In this document: positions 46,440-64,000 of the stretch, one piece after another | How positions within the stretch are numbered: the first letter of the stretch is position 1 | How the letters are laid out: every line of letters begins with the position of its first letter | From: Ahaetulla prasina | Taxonomy: Eukaryota > Chordata > Lepidosauria > Squamata > Colubridae | Assembly: GCF_028640845.1 (NCBI RefSeq) | Contig: NC_080540.1 | Coordinates: 157,688,438 to 157,752,437 of the forward strand | DNA: 64,000 nt | Direction of reading: 5' to 3' | Notes under the pieces: generated by a model | The model's input: only the letters and a program-made list of their open reading frames with translations | Database searches by the model: none | Told to the model about the DNA's origin: nothing | Program-made: the position numbers and the translations under genes

Positions 46440-46755
46440 GTTTTATATAAATAGGGGGCGGTGCTCATCTCCGTTTCAAAGCCGAAGAACCAGTGCTGTC
46501 CGAAGACGTCTCCGTGGTCATGTGGCCGGCATGACTCAACGTCAAAGGCGCACGGAACGTTGTTACCTTCCCACCAAAGGTGGTCCCTATTTTTCTACTT
46601 GCATTTTTTACATGCTTTCGAACTGCTAGGTTGGCAGAAGCTGGGACAAGTAACAGGAGCTCACCCTGTTACACGGCAGCACTAGGGATTCGAATCGCTG
46701 AACTGCCAACCTTTTGATCGACAAGCTCAGCATCTTAGCCACTGTGCCACCTCAT
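46440..46755 (-). mobile_element. Second tRNA-derived SINE family, near full length
   Basis: Minus strand begins GGTGGCACAGTGGCTAAGAT, B-box-like GCGATTCGAATCCCTAG, then AACAGGGTGAGCTCCTGTTA, GGAAGGTAACAACGTTCCGT and GTCATGCCGGCCACATGACC. The body differs from the 27159 family. Confidence 0.82.
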
Positions 46756-46806
46756 ATACACACACACACACACTCACACACACTCACACACACACACACA
46801 CATATA
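46756..46806. repeat. CA/TA microsatellite
   Basis: ACACACAC arrays with CACTCA interruptions, ending CATATATAT. Confidence 0.9.
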
Positions 46807-46895
46807 TATTTGTTTTCTGAGGTTTTTGTGGGTGTTTGTATGTAGGTCTTTGGTTATTCGGGTTTTCTCCCGTGTAAAATTGGAAGTGTCTTGGC

Positions 46896-46929
46896 GACGT
46901 TTCGACGAAGTCTCATTCGTCATCTTCAG
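46896..46929 (-). ncRNA. Candidate hammerhead ribozyme core, left arm
   Basis: Minus strand: CTGAAGA (46929-46923), hairpin GACGA/TCGTC with an ATGAGACT loop, then GAAACGTC (46903-46896). One extra T lies between CTGAAGA and the stem. Confidence 0.5.
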
Positions 46930-47631
46930 GCTTCAGCTTCGTGCTTCTGGGAGCAATGTGTGATTGCAGCTGTTCTTCCTTTTTAACTGCTAGTGGGGGT
47001 TTGAACTGATTGGGTGGAGCTTGGCTGTGCTCTGATTGGATGGGGTTTTTTTGTGCTCTGATTGGCTGGGAGTGTGTCCTGTTTGGGTGGGGGCTTGGTT
47101 GTGCTCAGATTAGTCTGAGTTGCAGGGGGATTTGAGCTGGTGAGCTGCATTGCTGTTGTTTGGCTTCGTGTTTGTGGGCGTGCTACATCTTCATAGTGGG
47201 TGACTGTCTGCTGCATGTATGGATTGGAGGGGTTTGAAATGGCTAATGTTGCAGCTGCAGTCTGGCTTCTGGTCTTTGGTCGTGCTTCATGATTAGTGTG
47301 GATTTGGATCTGCTTTCTGGGTGGATGTGTGGATGTCCAGAACACAAGAACTCAATCAAAAAAGAGGAACCAACTTCTTCCTTTCTGATTGGATGTGGGT
47401 TTTTTTGTGCTATGATTGGCTGGGGGTGTGTCCTGCAACTCAGACTAATCTGAGCACAACCAAGCCCCCACCCAAACAGGACACACCCCCAGCCAATCAG
47501 AGCATTAAAAAACCCACATCCAATCAGAGCACAGCCAAGCTTCCACCCAATCAGTTCAAACCCCCACTAGCAGTTAAAAAGGAAGAAACAGCTGCGATCA
47601 CACATTGCTCCCAGAAGCACGAAGCTGAAGC

Positions 47632-47665
47632 CTGAAGATGACGAATGAGACTTCGTCGAAACGTC
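47632..47665 (+). ncRNA. Candidate hammerhead ribozyme core, right arm
   Basis: CTGAAGA (47632-47638), hairpin GACGA/TCGTC, GAAACGTC (47658-47665); identical to the left-arm core in inverted orientation. Confidence 0.5.
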
Positions 47666-47714
47666 GCCAAGACACTTCCAATTTTACACAGGAGAAAACC
47701 CGAACAACCAAAGA

Positions 47715-47716
<2 letters not shown>

Positions 47717-47764
<48 letters not shown>
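47717..47764. repeat. TA microsatellite
   Basis: About 23 uninterrupted TA units directly at the edge of the Penelope-like arm, followed by mixed TACA units to 47800. Confidence 0.95.
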
Positions 47765-47776
<12 letters not shown>

Positions 47777-48610
47777 TATATATACATACACACACACATA
47801 TCAAACAAAATAGGCAAATGGGCATCATGAGATAAATCTCAGAGCACGGGGCACACAGAAGAAAAAAGGCGGGGGGGGGAGGGAAACTCCCCCTCCCACA
47901 CCATAGCAACCCAACACAGTGCAGATTGCCTCGTGCAAGAGCCATCACACTCCAATCAACTCTAACTGAATAATATATCTGGTTCATTAAACAACCTCAT
48001 TGTTCCAGCTACTAAATTTAAATATCTTAACAGCATCCCTTAGCTATCCCTTATTTGTGGACTCCTTGGGGATGCCCTGCTTTCTTTCTGACCACATTTT
48101 TCTTTCTCCTGTAGATCCTTACATGCCCTGCCTTTCCAACTGCGAATGCTGCACTCCGGTGGCCCCGACCTTGTTCTTTTTTGCCAAAGAAGCAACTTCC
48201 GTTCTTTCAAAGACTTTCAACTGAAGGATCCAAGGGACATTTAAAAAGTGCCTTCCCGCAACAGTATTATTCTTACTCTTTTATAATTTAAGATGTATTT
48301 TTTTAATCTGTACATAACGTGTTCCTTCCTACCGGTCCCTTGCTCCTGCAAGCCCATCAGTGAGTCAACTTGGACAGATGAGACTGTTCTGGCTTTTGAG
48401 AAGGGCCCTGGGCAGCAGGAGGCTGGCACCCTCCCTGAGGGCCTCAAGCCTCAAGCATCCAAACCAGAATTGCACTTTGACCATTCAACTTGTCTTTAAT
48501 GGATGGAGACAATGAGCACTATCGTTGCTAGGCCCTGATGTATTGCAGCAGGGAAAAATCAGTCTCTGGTAGTAGGCCTTTGTATACAGATCAGGTCTTG
48601 TGGAAAAGCT

Positions 48611-48611
<1 letters not shown>

Positions 48612-48641
<30 letters not shown>
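48612..48641. repeat. GTT microsatellite
   Basis: About ten GTT units within the proposed 3' UTR. Confidence 0.92.
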
Positions 48642-51049
48642 GTTCAGGAGCAGTCTTTTGCAATTGTGTGGTTTTCTTAGAACAGGCTGTGAGAGCTGAC
48701 TCTGGGGAGTTTGAAAGTTAGGCCTTGGTGGCCTTGGAAAACCACTGGAACTTTCTTCCAAAGTGGGGGGGAAATAGCACCAAAGTCTCATGTCTCAACT
48801 GCACAAAAGTAACTTGTGTTGATTCAGCAGGGAAAAGTGATAGTGGCTAGCCAACCCTTGGGGATCTCAAGAAAAATCCTGGGTAGGTTACAGACTATCT
48901 CATTTTTTAAAAGAAACTCTTGCTATTTTTCCAAAGGATGAAAATCTGCTTCCTATTTGTATGTGGCATGTTCTACTCAGTTTTTTTTTTTAATACTTGG
49001 TGGACCAAACAAAACGTAGCACTGCCTATTATGCTTATTGAAGCTTTCAAAATAAGTAGAAATTAAGTTATGCATGAAGGTTATTCTTGATGAATTTGGC
49101 CAAGTCATTTTAATTCATGAATGAGGTGGGAACTGTTTTTTATTCATTGATGAAGGATAAATGGCATGATTTCCTATCATCAAGAAGAAGAAGAAATGGG
49201 CAGAATTCCTTGAACTACTTTGGAGTAAGCCTTTTTAAAATGGAATTCCTCATAGTTTCAGGAGATCCTGCACTGAAGAACTTATCTATAAATATTACCT
49301 CATGGCTGGATTGATTTAACCTGGTTACTGAAGTAAACAATTTCTGGGTTTTCATAATATGTTGAACTACAGGATAAGATTACATTGCTCACTAAACCAC
49401 AAACAAACCATAATTGACATGAAGGCCAACCATACTTAGCAATTTATGCAAATGCAGCCATTGGATCTTGAACTAAGTTGTTTATGAATATTATGTGAGC
49501 CAAGAAATAGAACTCATTTATCTCCCCCACACCTGCTCCCTTAAGGTTGTCTAGGTTGGAACTGCCTCTAACTCAACATGCATTTGCAATAATTGTTGTG
49601 CTGATAGGTTTTGCTTTAACTTCTCTTAACTTGCCTGATAACTTCTGACCAAAGATTTTGAGGTATTAACAGTTTAGGATAAAGCCACTTGACATTGGTT
49701 AGGTTCTTCAACTGTTTTTAATTCAGAGAACCGACTTGACTCCTTTTGTGTTTTACAGCACTTTTTGCAGCTAGGAAATCAATAGAGCTAAAGATGCTTC
49801 TGTAGATCAGTCTTCTTCAACTTGGTACCATCCAGGCGTGTGGGTCTAACCTTTTTGATGGAGTCAGCATGGCTAATTTATTTGGAGACTTTAAAGTTGG
49901 CAAAGTTGATACAGAGTTTAATTCACCAAATAGATCTTTCGATGAAGTTGTCTCCACTCTAGTATTATGAAGCTGTCTCTTCTTCTGAAGCCTTAATCTA
50001 GAGGGGAATCAATTACTATGTTTGTCTTATGGACATTTATGAACTATGATTTTAATTCCACAGAAGAGTATTTGCCTAACAGATTGCCCCAATATGAAGT
50101 TGCCCACATAAGACAGGAAGAGAATTGGGGTTATTAAACAGCTGTGATGTCCTGGTCAATTACACAATAGGTCTCTTGGATCAGGCACACTTGAAGCTAT
50201 AGAGCATTTGTTTTGCCAAAAGTATCCTTTTTATAAAGTTTCTGGTATTAAACTGTGCCAAAGAATTACAGTGATTCCTGCAACCAATCCAGTGCCTTAT
50301 GTGGAAAATGGAAGTGGGCTCCATTGGGCCTTCTAGGGCCTTTGGTGCAGCCCTCAATGAATACAGCCAGCCTCCCCTTGAGCCTGCCTTTCTTTCTTAA
50401 GTTGTAACAGCTGCTTATTCTTCAGAGTCCTCTGTTCCATGGTTGCTAGGTCTGCTAGGAACATCAGGGCCATGGGTTGTACTCTTATTCAGGAAATAAG
50501 AGAACAGAAGTTCCATTGAGATTGCTGAGAAGGGTGGCTTTGTGGTAAAGTGCAGAGGTGGATATAGTCGTCTAGATATGGCCCTCATCCATCTCCTGCA
50601 TGCAGCTTTCAGGGCCACAATGTCTGGCACACCCAGAAAAAAAGGTGGGTCTCTGGCAAATTTAGCATGCTTGATAAGATTTCAGCTTGTGGATCTGAAT
50701 TTTGCTCTTAAGGCCTGTGGGTTTACGAGATGGCTTTGAATTGCAAGGGAAATCAATGGCTGTGCCAAATGCATGGTTTACATCAGTGAAAATTCTAGTT
50801 TTAGAGTGATCGCAGACGGCTGGGAGAAGTCACTGTTTCTGTGCTATTCCTGGAGAGCTGCTGCAGAAACTGTGCTGCTGGAGAATAGGCCAATGGTCTG
50901 ACTTTATGATACTTGTCTGCACAGGGAAAGCCACTTAGGGGGAGTCACAGGACTGTAGCCTTCGCATGATATTCAGACTCCCCACCCCAAGTTTAGAAGG
51001 TGAATAGATCACATAGTGTTGGCACTTTATGGAATAGAACTCTTGATAC

Positions 51050-51131
51050 TTCCTTCCTTCCTTCCTTCCTTCCTTCCTTCCTTCCTTCCTTCCTTCCTTC
51101 CTTCCTTCCTTCCTTCCTTCCTTCCTTCCTT
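51050..51131. repeat. CCTT microsatellite
   Basis: About 20 uninterrupted TTCC units, the longest pure array in the window. Confidence 0.95.
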
Positions 51132-53570
51132 TTAAGACTTCCTCATTCCGTTCCTTCTGTGACAGTATATGGAAAAGGCGGGGGGGGGATGCCTTTTATT
51201 TCTGGCCCCTTAATATAAACATTTGTTTGAGCAAATTCTTTTAACATTAAACAAAGTATTCAAAATTCTAGTATCATTTGCCGGCGTTGGGGGAGTTAAC
51301 AATATCTCCCACCAGCTATATACGAATCGGCCATCTCTGCTTCGGGGTGGGGTGGGGTGGGGCGGGGCAGGGAGACGTTATAATCTCTTTGGCTTCTCTC
51401 AATCAAAGATGTCATCTGCCTCTTCAACCTGGCAAATTGTAACTGGCATCACTATTGATAAAATATCCTTACCTCTTCATCCACTACAGTGTTTATACAT
51501 ATGAAAACCACTGGCTTAGGGACACCTCCACTGAAATCAGTCACGCTTACTTGCTTAAAGAAGGGGGCATGTATCTAAACCCCTAAAGTGATGATTATCC
51601 TTTGATTAATGTGTAACTCTATTCTTGGCCCCTGTGGTTCTTTTCTGTGTGTCTTGTTGCAAAGAGGAAAATAAACATGCCGAGGGAACTAGCTATCCCA
51701 TTTCCACCTGTTCTTGTTGATGAGAAATACAGAATGGATAGCGCCTTGTCCGAACCTTAGTGCCGTTTCTGTGTAATCGTACCCCTGATACTAAGCAACC
51801 TACATTGAGACTTGGCTTACTGGTTAAAAACATGGAATCCTGTTCCCAGTTGTCATCAAGATGTTTCATCTTGTTTTGAGAGTTGGCTCTATATTTATAA
51901 TCACTTAATCAAGCCTTGTAACTAGAAAAAACGTCGTCTCAGATGCCCACATTCCAGCCAAGACCAGGCGATGAAAAGATTTAAAGTACAAATATATGTA
52001 TGTACTGTATGTGATTGAGACAGGACAATAGTGTGCAGGAATGACTGAGAAGAGTAAGTTAAAACAATGGCGGGAACCACAAGTAGGCAAGCCCCTGAAT
52101 GTGTGCCAAAACCACTGAATTTGAACGATTGCTGGGTAATGTCTTAGTAAAGGCCAGAAAGTGAGTAATGCAACCCTCAAGCTTAAGGGTTCTCTTACTC
52201 TTGAGCCCTTGGACAAAGGGCAGAAGCAAATTGCAAGTAGCATTGTGAAGGTTTGGAGGGAGAGGGTCAGCATTCTCTCTAGGTAACTCCTATAAAGGCT
52301 GTTGTTTTAGCATAGCACCCCAGGCAGAATTATAAGGCTCATAATATCAACATCTATGCAGCTAATTTGATTCAGGGTTTGTTCAGTCTTGGTTATTCTC
52401 TTAACTACTTAGCTTGCAAGGAGACCCAGAGATCAAGGATTCTTTCATATCTTGATGTTCAATACCATCAGGCATATTTGTAGGTTGCTTTCACATATTC
52501 ACTTGGAGATAAGGGACCCTGAACACAATGGTGGGGGTTTTCTGGAACGCTGACAGATGTCAATTTTGAAGCTGCCTGGCCTAGAACTGCATTGTGAATG
52601 CTAATACAACACATCATCTCAAATGTTGATGGCTTAAAGCTATACATTTGTGGCTGAACCCACACACATTGGTCATGAAAAGCATGCATCTGTTTTTCAT
52701 GACCAACATGTCTTAGCTGTAATAGCACCACGGCTTATTCTTTACAGAATGACAGCAGGAACCTTATGTTGTTTCTACATCCAAGGGGCTCAGGATAGTG
52801 TCCTGTATGTGTGCAGTTATCGGAGACACCCAGCAGAGCAACTTATGCCTTGTTTCTGTGCTTCCAAGACACACCTGGATGGCTGCACTTAGCAACAAGA
52901 TGATGGATGTCTCCCTGGGAAGGTCAGCACACATTGGTCCTCTTCAGAGAGCAGTGGCACTGTGAAAACAATTAATAAAAGCAACGCATGCACAATTGTC
53001 CTGAGGACATGTAGTGGCTAGTTTGCTTTTCGTCTGGCACAAGGGCCAGACATCAAAGCTTCCTGCTGCAGTACAGCCAAAGGACAAAAGACATTCTGCC
53101 ATTCAGAACATTTGCTTTTTCCACGATGGGAACTTAAGCTCCAACTCGTAAAATGAAAACTCTCATGAAAAATTTCAAATGTGAAAGCACCCTTAGAAGT
53201 AAGACTGAATTTGACACTATTTCAGTGCTATATAGAAAACCAAGGGAGAAAGTTAGGGTTGTAGCCACTTCTATTTCTGAAGCAAACACTAATATTGTCC
53301 TCCAATATACCAAATGGGACCAATTCTCCACTCTGCTTTCTCTCGGAGGTTTTTGACCCTGTTCATGGCAATGCTAATTCCCAAGCAGGCAGAGTATTTC
53401 TTGGTGTTACTTCTGGACAGTTTACAGCATAATCACTTCAGCATAGTCCTTCTGTGTAGCTAGATGTATCTTTTTTGTACATGTGAAAATTATTATTGAT
53501 TATACTGTAAGCCAATGCCTTCCTTCCTCTTGAACTGTACAGAATTTCTACTAATGGGAGAAGGGGGGAA

Positions 53571-53576
53571 AATAAA
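53571..53576 (+). terminator. Candidate FMNL3 poly(A) signal
   Basis: AATAAA followed after about 25 bases by a T/G-containing stretch (CTTTGCATTTATTGCC). Confidence 0.5.
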
Positions 53577-53604
53577 ACAGAACCAAAGACTATACACCTT
53601 TGCA

Positions 53605-53610
53605 TTTATT
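53605..53610 (-). terminator. Candidate distal PRPF40B poly(A) signal
   Basis: TTTATT on the plus strand (AATAAA on minus). Alternatives nearer the stop codon are at 54056-54061 and 54353-54358. Confidence 0.35.
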
Positions 53611-54975
53611 GCCAGTGAATGAGTCTTTTCACCTCCCTGGTTTGTGCAATTCCCTCCCCCCCCACAACTTACAGTTGCTCATTTCAGAGATGCCGAATGG
53701 AACATGTCTGTATGCCTTGAGAAAGCTACTAAAAGGGTCAGACCCAGCCCCCATCTCTGAAAATGTTTTGAATTTCTTGGGATGCCTAATCATACTTTGA
53801 AAAGAGCTCTGAAATTCTCTAAGTCATTTTTACTTAAGATCACCTTCTCAGAACCAGAGATGGCAGCCATAAACTAATCAATCGGGAGGTCAACTTTTGA
53901 GAAAAAGCTGGTTTATGAAAAAGAAATTGTCAGGGAACAAGTTGTGGAAATAATCTAAGTGCACGTAATAAATTCTAGTACAAGGTTATAAATACAGAGG
54001 TATGGAATCCATCAGTTAAAAATGTGGAAATCAGCAATCAGCATTTGTAGCTTTGTTTATTCACACAATGATTATGGATGAATCTCATACTCGCTTTATA
54101 TACAGCCAGCATGGCTACTTTGCCACACGTACCAACTTAGGATATTTGTATATCCTCTCTTCCCTTTTTTAGATATATACTTGCCAGCGTACCTTCAAGT
54201 CCTCTGTTATTTTTGGGGATTAGAGGCAACCATAGATCCAGTCCAATAGGTTATGAAAATACTCTTTTAGAGGCTTTTTTTCCTAAAATCATTTGGAAGC
54301 AATATAAACTAATTTTCTACAGGAGGCCATAGATTGGTATTTTCAGTCCAGATTTATTATAAATATTGTTTTAAAAATTCCATTAAACCCTTAACTCACA
54401 AAGGGATACTGCAACCAGGGAAAAGGATCCAGTCACAGTGATAAACCTTCCACGAGATCATGTAGCCCATTCCCGTCTCCAGTTTAGACAAGACTGATGC
54501 TGTATCTCAGCTGTTTCCTGCCACCATTTTGCATCGAGGCCAAAGGAGGCTCTGGGCTAGTGTGGCCCTGGTGAAGTCTGAGTTGAGGCAGACATCATTC
54601 ATTCTGATGCTCAGATGCAATTCCCCCAATCCTCTGCTGGATGATCCAAGAGCCGGGGTTTCAATTTTGGTGATGCCCTCCAGATCCACAAGGGACACCT
54701 GAACTTTCCTCCCTTGTCCTGATGCTTGCTGTAGACTGGTGGTTTTCACTGGAGATGACTGCCGCCAACGGGCAGGAGCAGCCGCTCCCGTCTTAGAAGC
54801 AGGTGAACGTAATGAAGAAGACTGTGACCCAACGTGCGGGGTCCAGCAAGAGCAGTACATACACTTGGCTTGGATGCCGCCAAGGCTAAAACAAGGCAGA
54901 GTTGCCACAGGAACAAGGACTGAATGCTTCTCGTACAACGGTGTTGGGGGGTGCCTCAAAAGAGGCAGGGGTCAA
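53610..54975 (-). other. PRPF40B: PRPF40B 3' UTR (proposed)
   Basis: Continuous with the terminal coding exon and without recognisable repeats. The true end depends on which of three AATAAA sites is used. Confidence 0.5.
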
Positions 54976-63011
<8,036 letters not shown>

Positions 63012-63186
63012 TCAGGGAGTCAGCCCCTCCCCCAGTCACAGGCCCTGCCAGGGAGGCCACGTGCCCCAAAGCAGGCCCTGAAGCCCACCTCCCTCTGCCC
63101 TGACACAGAGGTTTCTTCAAAGACTTCCTTCCATCTACCTTTCCAACGCCCATCTGGAAACTCAAGACATTTCATATACCATAGAG

Positions 63187-63321
63187 CAGGGGTCTCTGAC
63201 CTGGGCAACTTTAAAACTTGTGGACTTCAACTCCCAGAGTTCCTCAGCCAGCTCTGCTTTCTGAGGAATTCTGGGAGTTGAAGTCCACAAGTCTTAAAGT
63301 TGCCCTGGTTGGAGACCCCTG
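63187..63321. mobile_element. Palindromic hAT-like MITE
   Basis: Termini CAGGGGTCTCTGACCTGGGC and CCTGGTTGGAGACCCCTG; flanks CCATAGAG and CCATAGAA match at 7 of 8. Confidence 0.87.
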
Positions 63322-63641
63322 CCATAGAACACTCCATATACAGTATGAAGGAAGGAAGAAAAAAGCAGGAAGCAAAGACTCTGGGATGAACTGCAAAATT
63401 TGACTTGAGAAGTACAAGTTTTAAAAAAAAGCTAGTGTCAGAATTTTGCCCCCAGTTCCTGAAAAACTTACACTCCTGTGTTCCGGCCTCTTTATCATAC
63501 TTCCCTGGAGATGTCTGGACAATTATTGTGCAATTTGCATTACAGTTTGCCGTTTTCCAGAGTGTCCAGGCAATGCCATGTGCAGAGAACTCATATTTTC
63601 CACACTGATACACCTGCCATGCTCTACTCTCATTTTAAGTA

Positions 63642-64000
63642 CAGGTAGCGCTCCACAATTGAGCCCCAAATTTCCATTGCTAAACAAGACACTCATTAAG
63701 TGAGTTTTGCCCCCATTTTACAACTTTTCTTGCCATAGTTAATAAGTGGATCACTGCAATTGTTCAAGTTAGTAACGCTGTTCTTAAGTGAATCTGGCTT
63801 CTCTGTTGGCTTTGCTTGTCAGAAGGTCACAAAAGGCAAACGCATGACCCTGGGACACTGCCACCGTCATAAATATGAACCAGTTGCCAAGTGTCCAGAT
63901 TTTGATCATGTGAAAGTGAAGGTCAAATGTGAAAAATGGTCATCAGTGCCATTTTCAGTGCCGTGTTCAGTAAATCTATACATTCACAAAATGAATGTTT
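63642..64000. mobile_element. Tigger/pogo-like MITE, cut by the window edge
   Basis: Left end CAGGTAGCGCTCCACAATTG, interior TAAGTGGATCACTGCAATTG and GGCTTTGCTTGTCAGAAGGT, as in the 43855 copy. The right terminus is off the window. Confidence 0.75.

Larger units (their letters stand above)
46830..47715. mobile_element. Penelope-like element remnant, inverted pair of terminal repeats
   Basis: Arms of roughly 280-330 bases are reverse complements. The left one reads GGTTTTCTCCCGTGTAAAAT...GGCGACGTTTCGACGAAG, the right one CTTCGTCGAAACGTCGCC...ATTTTACACAGGAGAAAACC. Each has one hammerhead-like core. The middle (about 47130-47385) is unique and Thr/Gln/Pro-rich when translated on the minus strand, with no recognised protein. 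Inverted or complex arrays of terminal repeats are usual for Penelope-like elements; the family call is inference from the ribozyme-like core and layout. Confidence 0.6.
42538..48114 (+). other. Proposed FMNL3 3'-UTR intron
   Basis: Bounded by the weak donor GTATCC and the acceptor TTTCTCCTGTAG at 48114. It holds the elements at 43473, 43855, 44333, 45612, 46440 and 46830. No exon is recognised in 42560-43472 or 44750-45611. Confidence 0.5.
48115..53595 (+). other. FMNL3: Proposed FMNL3 terminal exon, mainly 3' UTR
   Basis: Starts after a good acceptor (TTTTTCTTTCTCCTGTAG). The 5.4-kb stretch is almost free of transposons apart from simple repeats, unlike the introns, which suits a long 3' UTR. 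Candidate poly(A) signals are AATAAA at 51670, AATAAA within ATTAATAAAAG near 52974 and AATAAA at 53571-53576; the last is the most likely end. If exon 22 were skipped, its first 110 bases would encode a 36-residue alternative tail (DPYMPCLSNCECCTPVAPTL...). Confidence 0.55.

Noticed and set aside
46983..47345. 120-codon minus-strand frame, Thr/Gln/Pro-rich
   Set aside because: It lies across the inverted Penelope-like arm and repeats itself through inverted-repeat sequence; no known domain and no independent evidence of coding.

Overview
The window is vertebrate nuclear DNA: short coding exons with GT-AG boundaries lie in long introns packed with transposable elements. The repeats (tRNA-derived Sauria-type SINEs, CR1-group and L1 LINE ends, LINE tails that run into AATAG pentanucleotide arrays, many hAT-like palindromes) point to a squamate reptile, most likely a snake. 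That placement is inference from repeat content.

Two host genes are present and they converge. On the + strand, 22 coding exons (3334-42513) encode the C-terminal 894 residues of a formin-like protein. The frame stays open across every junction. I identify it as FMNL3: the protein resembles the human FMNL3 that I recall, including the C-terminal ending in NC-stop, and the neighbour is PRPF40B, as in mammals. The first exons (N-terminal myristoylation/GBD part) lie off the left edge. The encoded order is armadillo/FH3 region, coiled coil, short acidic linker, proline-rich FH1, FH2, DAD. An intron within the 3' UTR and a long 3'-UTR exon (48115 to about 53590) are proposed. On the - strand, ten exons (62966 down to 54976) encode the C-terminal 341 residues of PRPF40B, a U1 snRNP-associated splicing factor: the last FF-domain region and a basic, serine-rich tail. 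Its WW domains and first FF domains lie off the right edge. Candidate poly(A) signals of the two genes lie about 30 bases apart near 53570-53610.

The introns hold the mobile DNA. A nearly complete Ty3/Gypsy-type LTR retrotransposon (21424-25975, - strand; 178-bp LTRs differing at one site; 5-bp target duplication; tRNA-Ser-like primer site; polypurine tract) sits 62 bp past a FMNL3 splice donor, antisense to the gene. Its pol frame is broken between reverse transcriptase and RNase H. Many hAT-like non-autonomous elements carry 8-bp target duplications; one group is almost perfectly palindromic. Tigger-like and mariner-like MITEs, 5'-truncated L1 copies with target duplications, SINEs, a probable solo LTR and microsatellites make up the rest.

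The most interesting structure outside the genes is a set of Penelope-like-element remnants, mostly inverted pairs, that repeatedly carry a core CTGAAGA - short hairpin - GAAACGTC. This fits a hammerhead ribozyme with a minimal stem III, a form described for Penelope-like elements. A second notable item is a partial copy of an FMNL3 exon-intron junction inside another FMNL3 intron.
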